Source of the DNA: Ischnura elegans
Taxonomy: Eukaryota; Arthropoda; Insecta; Odonata; Coenagrionidae
Direction of reading: 5' to 3'
NCBI RefSeq assembly: GCF_921293095.1
Contig: NC_060246.1
Coordinates: 88,409,030-88,473,029, forward strand
DNA length: 64,000 bases
Every line of letters starts with the position of its first letter. The stretch's first letter is position 1. Below are positions 55,801-64,000 of this stretch, piece by piece. The notes beneath the pieces were generated by a model. That model had not been told where the DNA came from, did no database searches, and saw only the letters and a program-made list of their open reading frames with translations. Made by a program: the position numbers and the translations under genes.

Positions 55801-58800
55801 TCCTCACCGTTCTCTGTGTGGTGGTTTTGGGCACTAACCTGGCGTGAACGAGTGGTGGAATCCTCCGTGCTCGTAGAAATGCCTATCGCCCGCGCGCGTC
55901 CTCCTGAATTGCTCCGAGAGGATGCAGACGAACGTGGGCCCGGCCAGAGTGCCCGGCACGTGTCTCTCCAGGAAGCCTCCAACGTTGATCTCCACGTCCT
56001 CTGGGCTGGCGTACACCTCGGCTAATTTGTCCACGATCTGTCGGAAAGAAAGGTTTGCCGGAGAAAGGTAAGTGGTAGTTGTTGGAACATCGAATTCACC
56101 TTTTACAGGCTGGGAAACAAAGGCGTTTCCCATGAAAGCACGGCGATTTCGCGTGATGCTATGCAGGTTGTGTCGCGGCGATTACCCCTCGCTCGTGAAT
56201 TTTCAAACGATTAATATTAAAATATAGAGGATTCTCCAGTCGGTCGCTAAATATATTTATACCCACCTTGCATTTAAATGGGTTTACAAAAATTTCCACT
56301 CGCGTCGCTGACAGGCAGAGTGATCCGAATTTCCCGGGTTTAATATTTAATGGCATTAACCAGCATAGGCCACATTAGTGTGACCTATCAATTTCATAAC
56401 TTTTCGATGCTATTCCTCGCAATTACAAAGATGGTACTGGAAAAAATTGGATCGCATTTCACACATCACCGCTCTGCGGACATTTTTGGAAACCGATTAA
56501 GTTGCGCTCTAATTATGTGTAACATAAATCAATCATCTATGGGACTGCCTGGGGCCTCTTTTTTGTAATCTCCGTGTTTCAAAAATTCATCATGCAAGAT
56601 TTTATGTCTTTTAACATCGTTCGACACTTTCGTTCGTGGCGGAGTCCCACTGAGCTCATAACAACGGAATTTTGGTCGCTATACGTTGAAGCCAGTAATT
56701 GATCTTACAACATGGCTGGCTACAATACTTTTTGAATGGGAGACATTTCAATAGTTCGACTGTGTGTAGTGAATTTGTGATTTGCTGAAACAGTTGCAAG
56801 GAGCCTATCTTTTGTTATCATAATATCTGTTCAATCTGAATAACATAAGCTTAGAAAAATCATGGCAATTTTGCATTTTTTCCCATAAATGAAAATGGAG
56901 CGCATATCTCTTGGTCTTTCGTGAAATGGCTGGATGTGCTATATTTTGGCTTCCTTCGGGTTGAGATATCATCATACTTATGTTTAGAGGTAAACGAGTG
57001 CAGTGGCGCAGCGAGGGGGTTGGTTTGGGGGATAAACCCCCCTCCCAGAGCTCAGAGAAATTTTTAAGTTTAATCCATTTTACTTAATTGGATTGATATT
57101 ACTAATATAATAGTGTAAGGATTAATAAGTTATCTCTTAGAAATCCGTAAAACTCACCATTTTGAACCATTTATCTTAAAATTCCACTTATCCTGGTGGG
57201 TATTCCATACCCCCACACACCCCGGTATTAGTTGCACCTAAACCCCCCCCCCCTCAGCCTTAATTCCTAGCTGCGCCCCTGTTCGAGTGTTACCTGAGTC
57301 CGTTACTTTTTGAATTATTTAATGAGCCTTTCGCCATTAATGCGTTATGAAAGTAAGAAATGACATAAGTTCCTTTCGTGGGAAAAAACAGATGTGATCA
57401 TTCGTATACTTACATCTTTGTCAATGGCATCAAGGAAGTCCTCGAAGTGCGTGGCCCTCGGAAGTCCGCAGACTTCCCTGTAGTCGTTGTAAGTTCCCAG
57501 GGCGTGATCCCTTCCTCTCTGAATATCGATTGATCGAAGATCCATACCGAAGGGACGGCCAGCTCGGAACATATATTGAGTAATCTGTGGAAGAGAAGAA
57601 TGATACATTAGGCCGCTTGATCTGGTGGTGCACATTTTTATTTCGATTAGAAAACTTAGTTACTATTTTTTTGGTAAGAAAAGTATAGAATGTAATAGAT
57701 TTGTGCATTCATAAAAGCTACCTTAAAAGCTACCCATAAAAGCATGTTAATGTGAATCCGTTTTCCCTCAATATATATATATATATATCCATTCGACTTT
57801 TTAAATACACACTATATATTTGAGGACATTGCTACCTTTTTAATTAATTAAACGTCGGACTTTTTTTTAAATTTTTGCCCTCATTGATTCGAGGTAATGA
57901 GGTTTGGTTACCCTGTAGTTTTTATTTTCCTTAAGTTTCATTTGCTTCCAATGATCATCAGCCCTTTTTCATCACTACACCATTTCCCCAGGATAGTCTA
58001 CAGTGGTACTTATTGTCTTCATACTTGGCCAGCGGCAGTTAGTGTAGTTTCTATTCCTCGATAATCCCATTCGTTAAAGACATTGTATATCCTTTTATAA
58101 GTACATGGGCCCTCTCTTACGCGAGTTCTACTTTTTGGTGCTTATACACCTGCAACACCTGATTTTTACGACTTAGATCGTACTCACCTTGCACTTAGCA
58201 TTCCTCAGATTGTAATCAGTGGTGTAATTTCACCGTTTGGTTGTCCAGCTGGTATCTGCCACTTGCTCAAGGCTAAACACGAATGTAATACCCTTGACAA
58301 TAGAATTTATATTATGCATATCTTCGGCGATATTTTTGACTCGTTAGCATTTGAGTTTTTTTGTATTCGTGAATGTTTTGGCATTTTGACTTATTGCTAT
58401 CATTTCGTTTCACGCCTGAGTAAAACGTTTGTTTAATTGAATTACTATATACATGTTCTTGCGCGTCCGTGATTGCGTTGGTTCAAAGCTATGCTTCTGC
58501 GGTTTCCATTTAATGAATTGTATTCTTTGGTTTGAAATTAACCATAATACGAATTATTCGACCTTAGTTTATAAATTTTATATCTGGTCATAAAGTTTAT
58601 TAGACCATATGGCTTATATACATAGTATACATTTGAATATCAATTTATTAGATCGTTTAAATCAAGACCGCGAAGAGTTAGTGTGATTAGAAGGGAGTAG
58701 AAGTATTTCGTGTCCTACCACTGACGTCAGTTCAAAAGGACATCTGCCCTTAGTAACCAATAATGCGAGGAGAGTGTAGCAAGAATTTCTCCAGATAATG

Positions 58801-61800
58801 ATTACCCTTGATATCAACCTAATTCTCATTTTCGTTACGAATACATTTTTGAAAAAAAAGCCATCTAATATTTTTTCCTTTGAACCACTAAAAAGAGACA
58901 TGGATTAATTTATATTTAAATATCATGGTTCTTCTCACGCGAATCGAAAATATACCATTATTTCAGAACCTTTTGCGATGAAAGGTAGTAATCATTACAC
59001 ATACTATTATACATTTATTTGGGGGCATTGCGAATTTTTTACTTCATCAAATTTCGGACTTTTTTTTACCTTTTTACCGTCATTGATTCGAGTTAACGAG
59101 GTTTTATCCTTATAGTTTTTATTTTCCTTTAGTTTAATTTCCTTCCATTATGATAAGTCCTTCGATTATTTTAGCCCAAACAAATTATCATTGTTTTCGT
59201 TAATGTTTATCGTTTTGTCAATTGGCTCTCTGGTGTGTAAGTATATTCAATGTCTATGAAGCAACGTCTCTTCTTTGGTGACTGGCTTTTGTGTTCGCAA
59301 AACGACATATATGTTTGTGAATGGCGAGACTTATGGGAAAAATATTGTAGGTGTATTAGTACACGTACATTTGAGTACATTACTTCGACCCACTATGTAT
59401 TTAAGACTTACCTCTGCTGTGAAGAAACGGTCAGAACCGTGTTGCGGTTGAGTGGACATGCCTCTGACGAACTTGTCGAGACCATCCTGTTCAATGATTT
59501 GCGGTCTGTTGAAGTAGTCGCTCAGTCTGATGGCGTTGAACGCTTGCCTGAATTGCGTTATTTCCCTGTAAATAATTATTGGCCCCTATAATATTTGGAT
59601 CATGAATAATTTTCGTCATCATGGATTCTATTTGTTGTTTCCAATTAAAAATAATAATTTTGTTGCTATTTTAGTCCCACGAATCGTTTATAAAAGTATG
59701 GGGTTAGAGGTGTAATTTTAATTTTAAGCTACTGCCAAAAAAATTAAATGAAACTAAGCTACAATTTTATAAGAAAACTGGGTATTAACTTCTTTTGCAA
59801 ACACTTCAATCACTCTTATATATTCACTATAAATGCGAAACCCATTTTGAAGTTAAGCTATTTTCATTTAATGTCGCAAGGCCTGTGCAAATTAATTTTT
59901 TTAGTAATTCCACTTTTCCTTGGCTAAAAATTCACTCTATAATTGTATTAATTGTTAATTCCCGAGAAAATATTAAACGAAAATATTAGATACTCATTCC
60001 CCGCTATTACCAGGACACTTGAAGTGAAGTGCGTATTTGCCGTGCGTGGATAGCATAAAGTTAGTGAAGTACCAACATATTTATTTACTCATATGCTTGA
60101 ATAAGACGAAATTAGTGACGTTAATTGGCGATTGCATCCTGATATCACTCACGGAAGTATTCCAGAAAAATTACTCTATATTTCCGGAGAAGATGTGCTT
60201 TGGAAAATCGGGAAATGCTTTTAACTTAGTGCCGTACTCAAGTGAGACCACTAACAGTTGGATCATGCCATTTGAAAATGTATTAACTTATAAGTTACCT
60301 TTGTTGTCTTTGAATATTTTTATTCCAGCTTCCTACCCCTTAAATCAATGCAATACGAATGGAAAACGGCAATAAAAATTAACTTTACTTTATGAGGAAT
60401 ACCATTTGACGTATTTCGTGGAAGTTACTGCTTGAGAATTTGCTGGAGCACATTGATTCGAGGTCAATAAGGAGGATTTACTTACTCGAGGTATCCTTGG
60501 ATGAGGGAGTGGAAGTATCTGAAGGCAGCGGTGGCGTGTGCGTCAAGCACCGAGGGATCGACGTTCTCGTCGTAGTCATTTGTGAAGTCTCCGTGGTTGT
60601 CGTAGAGGACTCCGTTCTTGAAGGCGGCATCCCAACCTAAAACGATGTGCACAGTTAACCAGGAGATCAGATATCGTAGCTGGTTTATCGTTATAACATA
60701 AAACTAAGGTTTTACCGATCCCATTAAAAAGGAGTTTGTGACCTCATATAGCTTGAGAAATAAAACTTTTTTTCCAACATGTAAAATATTTGAAAATTTG
60801 GATGCTTCATTTAATTTTGAATTGGGAATATCGTTTAATTAATAAATCCATTCACCAAAAAAATAGATAAAAATTAACTAGAGTCGCTGTTACATGTTCC
60901 CCTTAAATAGAAGACGCAGGCATGTCTAGCTAATTTAATTACGTGATGAAAATGGCCATTCTCATTTGAAATATCATGGAAGTCGTTCTAATTGTAATTT
61001 TTACTTTTAAGTGCCTATTCCCAGGCCTGTTTTTAGCGGAGTTAAACTTAAATGAACCTTCAGTTATAATTGATTTTTAATTATTTTTAGAAGTCAAGTT
61101 CGTCAAGAATTCTCTGATAACTTTTTTCCAAATATTGGAAAATGTCAATCCCATGCCTTAAGTTGAAGTTATATAACTAAGCAAAATTGAAAACCTCTAC
61201 TTTTTGGAATGAAAATAAAGATTTTATGTATGATCTTTCGAGAATAAATTTATCTGAAACCATATCTAGCTCGGCCAGACAACATGAGTTCAAATCTTAT
61301 TCAGAATGAAGGCTCAATTTGATCGAATAACACAATCAAATGATAATAAAAGTGGAAATTTACTACAAGATGAATTTAATACTACTCTTTTATTAAATTT
61401 ATATTTTGTGAAAATTTTCAAATTTGATTATTATTTAATCGGATTCAGGTATCGGTTCTCGCTAAAAAACAGTATCCTTCTATTTCATAGTATGGTGATA
61501 ATGATGAGTGTTAAGAAAGAGTGGCTTCGTGAGAGGAGTTATAATTTCATTTCTTAGTAAGCATAAAGATTTCGGAATAAGCATAACTTACCGATCATGA
61601 TAGGGATCCATTCCCAGTAGTTGATGTGTTGGTATTCGGCAATGAGGATCCTCCTAGCCTCCTGGTATAATGTCTCGTCGTCCCAGTGAGGGTTCAACTG
61701 CGCCAGGTGATCTGCGATTCGGTTGTGCTCTCGATGGAGAACAATGTGCAGCACTGTCAGCTCTGTGTTTTGGTTGATACGGGCGTCTCCTACGGAGGAA

Positions 61801-63324
61801 AGTGGAAATAGGCCACGTTTAGTGTAGAAAGCATGGAAATAATTCACGTGTAGTGTGCCTGTTCATGGCTCATAGACGTGGGTAATTGCCGCAAAAAGAT
61901 AGAGAGTCGATTGAGAGACATTGGAAATCGATGTAGGAGATTGTTGCTGGACGGAGAGATACGTAATGTCGCTTTGTATTTTGAGAACGCTTTACTCCCG
62001 CTCAACCAGTCCTTTTGGTGGCACATTAATCATTCTTCACATTACATCTTGAAATTTCCATGGCTTATAAAGTTTAACCCTGGTCAATATTTTCCTACAT
62101 CTTTAAAACGGAAGTAGTATTATCTCATATGTCTTTTTATTTTCGAGAGACAGCTTAAAATTTTACTTAGAATTCAACGAAGAAAATTTTCATTGCTAGA
62201 TTGGAATAATGCAAAATATGTAGTTCTAATTAGTATAATTTACAGATCATTCACGGCTCAGCAATATCTGTGATCCAATATCTGTTGGAGAAATTCCTCG
62301 ATATGTTTTCGCTGCGGAAAGTAGTGCCATTGTTCCGTGAAGTAAAACGTTTGGGTGAAATTGTTTAAGCTGTAAGACTCTCGAGAGGAGTTATTTTTCC
62401 CCGCAGGCAACTCACCTCCTCTGTAGCAAACCTCGTCGTCACTCATGCTCTCACAGTCTCCCGTCTTGTTCATGGAAGTGGGAGGCCATTCCTGGCCCTG
62501 GCGCACTTCGGTGATCAGCCTGCCGCCCCTGCGAAGGCGAAGCCCGTCGGCCGTGGTCTGGTCAGCTCCGTAAACCAGAGAAGCGTCCATATAACTGGTC
62601 ACAGTGGACAGCTGGGAAAATGAAAATTTAGAACGGTCAGATTTTTCGGAGGTATTTCTATCTCTATTTTCTTAATAAAGTAAACCGATTTCCTGCGACT
62701 GATAATAACAAGTTGATAGGCACTATAGGATGAAATAAACAAAAGCCGTCCAAAAAACCCACTACCCGACTTTTTAAAATTCAGGATTGAAGGCAGGAAT
62801 GAACAATGAACGCTTAAAAATATTTTAATAACATAATTTTGAGTCAATTTTGTCAATGGAATATACCAAATTTGTGCTGTTTCAAATTCGAATTAAGTGC
62901 TACACAGTGTATAAATCACCATACAGTGCATTATTTTCGCTAAATATATTTAGTTTGTTCTTCCCATTATGAAATATCGTAAAGGATTGCCTCATTTTAA
63001 GAATTTCTATGTACAAACTTTTGCACTTTTGTAGGTAATGACTGCCTAAATAATTTCTTAATTAATTCTCATTCAATGAGAATGATGAATGGTTGTGGTG
63101 GGGTTTTCTCACCTGCCTGGCGGGTCCGAAGGGGTGCCCGCATCCGTTGGTGGCGTCCGTCGCCGTCCTCACGAAGTCCATGCACTCTTGGTTGAACTTG
63201 GAGTAGAAGGGATCGTCGGCCGGGATGTCAATGGGGAAGCAGGAGCCATCCGGTTTGTGTTGCGTCTGCACCTCCTTGCTCAAGCAGCGACCGTCGCCGG
63301 AACAGCAGTCCGTCGTGTGGATCT
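49739..63324 (-). CDS. PXB: animal haem peroxidase, tandem paralogue of PXA (partial)
   Basis: Eight exons (63324-63113, 62611-62416, 61789-61592, 60636-60486, 59565-59412, 57584-57414, 56037-55839, 49844-49739) join in phase into about 462 codons, matching PXA from residue 294 to 745. Present are the [14 protein letters not shown] block, calcium loop T-S-Y-M-D-A-S, catalytic Arg (GDAR), proximal [29 protein letters not shown] and [18 protein letters not shown]. The haem-ester Glu position is Gln (ARINQN). The 5' exons, with signal peptide and distal His, lie beyond 64000; the final short exon with the Cys-x10-Trp tail was not found. It is probably secreted, like PXA. Introns are longer than in PXA. 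No disruption is seen in the visible exons. Confidence 0.92.
51372..51489. repeat. Palindromic hairpin element, ~48-bp arms
   Basis: ATTCAGCTTATTAAAACAAC at 51372 is repeated inverted at the right end (51470-51489). The pairing continues for about 48 bp with roughly three mismatches, around a 21-bp loop containing GTACATGCACATG. A direct repeat TGTATTGAACATT lies outside on both sides (51363 and 51530). Confidence 0.8.
51940..52501. repeat. Diverged tandem duplication
   Basis: The order of shared segments in 51940-52260 (TTTTTGCAGCTA, ATTGACTACTAAGA, CCTGCCT, TTCTTTGTTTAG, GCGGCGAGCC, GGAAAGT) recurs in 52280-52501 (TTTTTGCAGCTA, ATTGACTGCTAAGA, CCTGCCT, TTCTTTGTTTG, GCGGCGGGCC, GGAAAGT). 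The second copy is about 95 bp shorter in the middle. Confidence 0.75.
54590..55200. other. CpG-rich patch inside a PXB intron
   Basis: CpG density is visibly higher than in the surrounding DNA. A 28-bp direct repeat (CACTTCGACTC...CCACGAATT) occurs at 54822-54850 and 54967-54994. Overlapping open frames of 104 and 84 codons on the plus strand have no recognisable domain. It could be a promoter-like island or an old GC-rich element. Confidence 0.5.
55839..56037 (-). CDS. PXB exon (PXA exon 11 counterpart)
   Basis: A 199-nt exon encoding [20 protein letters not shown], then [20 protein letters not shown] and [12 protein letters not shown]. It uses GC-rich codons, unlike PXA exon 11. Confidence 0.93.
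56038..57413 (-). other. PXB intron with a family G element
   Basis: A 1.4-kb intron; 57001-57281 is a hAT-like element. No other feature was seen. Confidence 0.8.
57001..57281. mobile_element. hAT-like element family G, copy 3 (281 bp)
   Basis: CAGTGGCGCAGCGAGG and the complement of CCTAGCTGCGCCCCTG form a 16-bp inverted repeat with two mismatches. The flanks AACGAGTG (56993-57000) and TTCGAGTG (57282-57289) agree at 6 of 8. The interior matches 37119-37437 closely. Confidence 0.85.
57414..57584 (-). CDS. PXB exon (IQRGRDHA)
   Basis: A 171-nt, phase 0-0 exon encoding [20 protein letters not shown] and [20 protein letters not shown]. It has the same length as PXA exon 10. Asp is at the myeloperoxidase Asn421 position, as in PXA. 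Confidence 0.95.
57771..57788. repeat. (AT)n microsatellite
   Basis: Nine uninterrupted AT units. Confidence 0.9.
57810..59190. repeat. Segment flanked by ~160-bp direct repeats (contains duplicated copy B)
   Basis: 57815-57975 and about 59005-59175 are similar in the same orientation: GACATTGC / GGCATTGC, CGGACTTTTTTTT, CATTGATTCGAG, TAGTTTTTATTTTCCTT. Between them lies copy B (about 57975-59000) of the segment also seen at 43930-45183. The layout recalls a small non-autonomous terminal-repeat element, but copy A lacks such flanks and no coding part is present, so the class is open. Confidence 0.65.
59412..59565 (-). CDS. PXB exon (PXA exon 9 counterpart)
   Basis: A 154-nt exon encoding [20 protein letters not shown], then [20 protein letters not shown]. 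The donor is GTAAGT. Confidence 0.92.
59566..60485 (-). other. PXB intron
   Basis: A 920-bp AT-rich intron; a 112-codon plus-strand open frame (60037-60375) has no recognisable domain. Nothing was called. Confidence 0.8.
60486..60636 (-). CDS. PXB exon (proximal histidine)
   Basis: A 151-nt exon encoding [17 protein letters not shown], then [20 protein letters not shown]. His in FRYFHS is the proximal haem ligand. Confidence 0.93.
60637..61591 (-). other. PXB intron
   Basis: A 955-bp AT-rich intron; nothing recognised. Confidence 0.8.
61592..61789 (-). CDS. PXB exon (catalytic arginine)
   Basis: A 198-nt exon encoding [38 protein letters not shown] and [14 protein letters not shown]. The Glu242 position is Gln. 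Length and phases are identical to PXA exon 7. Confidence 0.95.
61790..62415 (-). other. PXB intron
   Basis: A 626-bp intron; nothing recognised. Confidence 0.8.
62416..62611 (-). CDS. PXB exon (calcium loop)
   Basis: A 196-nt exon encoding [19 protein letters not shown], then [19 protein letters not shown] and VCYRGG. The Thr, Asp and Ser calcium ligands are kept. Confidence 0.94.
62612..63112 (-). other. PXB intron
   Basis: A 501-bp intron; nothing recognised. Confidence 0.8.
63113..63324 (-). CDS. PXB first in-window exon (PXA exon 5 counterpart)
   Basis: A 212-nt exon entered in phase 1 (acceptor TTTCGCAG), encoding [56 protein letters not shown] and HPFGPARQ. It retains the ADDPFY and CM-FVR motifs that are modified in PXA. 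Confidence 0.94.
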
Positions 63325-64000
63325 CTGCGAAAGAGTTTTTTTATTATGTTGCGTACGACTATAATTAAATCGTAATATTTAGACTTTTGGTGAGTTTGAA
63401 TCATAGATTTCTATAGGGATTGATCCCATTTTGTGGATTCTTAGTAGAAAGCAGATAATGGGTAGTTAGTCGTGATGTAGTTATTCAATCTCTTATTCAT
63501 CATATACCCAAGGGATTGAAATGTCTGCGCTAGAATTTGTTTAAAATGTGTCATGGGATGCCTTTCGACACCACCAACGGACACGCCAGCCGACATTAGT
63601 GTGAAAATATTATTCCGATGTGAATAATATGGAGCCGTTCTAGGAAACTACTTCTTCATCCTTTACAGGGACTTTTGCCCATTTATGCTGGTATCAATGC
63701 TCTAAATTTACATTTTTACAAATATTTATTTTAAATTATCATTATACCTTTGAACCTATTCCATTTTAGTATTTTCATAAAGTTTTTATATAGAAAGATG
63801 GTAGCCTTTTACTCGCGGAAAAGTTGTTTAATTCTGTGTGCCTTGAATTGTTAATTGCGTTTACTGAGAAGTAATTTTATTTTCTCCAGTGTGTCACTTC
63901 GTAACTGACTTGTATATTATCAGGAAAACTAATAATTCACTGAATGGTTAAGTTAGGGAATAATTATTTTTTCCTTCTTCAGTTAACGTATACTTAGTTA
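63325..64000 (-). other. PXB intron running off the right edge
   Basis: AT-rich with no exon-like frame. The exon with the distal histidine should lie further right, outside the window. Confidence 0.75.

Larger units (their letters stand above)
49845..55838 (-). other. PXB intron of ~6 kb
   Basis: It contains a palindrome at 51372-51489, a diverged tandem duplication at 51940-52501 and a CpG-rich patch at 54590-55200. The rest is AT-rich with no gene-like signal. Confidence 0.75.
57585..59411 (-). other. PXB intron occupied by a duplicated segment with flanking direct repeats
   Basis: It holds an AT microsatellite (57771-57788), copy B of the ~1-kb duplicated segment, and ~160-bp direct repeats on either side of that copy. 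Confidence 0.75.

Overview
The window looks like nuclear DNA of an insect. It has AT-rich sequence with long introns, GT/AG splice sites, an insect-type calexcitin, an LRMDA-like leucine-rich-repeat gene and two chorion-peroxidase-like haem peroxidases, plus many tRNA-derived SINEs and short hAT-like elements. Order or species cannot be fixed from sequence alone; the large introns and repeat load fit a large hemimetabolous genome.

Layout. (1) 1422-10182, plus strand: the last four coding exons of a calexcitin / sarcoplasmic-type EF-hand protein; its 5' exon(s) lie outside or were not recognised. (2) 14070-17011, plus strand: a complete three-exon leucine-rich-repeat gene resembling LRMDA (C10orf11), 248 codons. 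(3) 18326-33495, minus strand: a complete animal haem peroxidase (PXA), 13 coding exons and 765 codons, with a signal peptide and a probable 5' UTR exon ending at 38568. It converges tail to tail with the LRR gene. (4) 49739-63324, minus strand: a second peroxidase (PXB) with eight recognised exons. Its 5' part, including the distal-histidine exon, runs off the right edge, and its final short exon was not found. PXA and PXB have the same intron phases and several identical exon lengths (198, 171 and 106 nt), so they are tandem duplicates.

The rest is introns and intergenic DNA rich in mobile elements. Many short elements have terminal inverted repeats and 8-bp target duplications of the hAT type (4300, 12090, 23918, 31664, 35890, 40601, 43458, 48139, 48900, 57001). 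There are also at least four tRNA-derived SINE families, one of which occurs twice as inverted pairs; a roughly 650-bp repeat in opposite orientations in two introns of PXA; and a roughly 1-kb non-coding segment present near 44 and 58 kb, where one copy keeps the empty site of a SINE that sits in the other.

The most interesting biology is in the peroxidases. PXA keeps the distal and proximal histidines, the catalytic arginine and the calcium loop, but lacks both carboxylates that form the covalent haem esters in mammalian peroxidases; PXB has Gln at the one such position visible. No operons, CRISPR arrays, rRNA or functional tRNA genes were seen.
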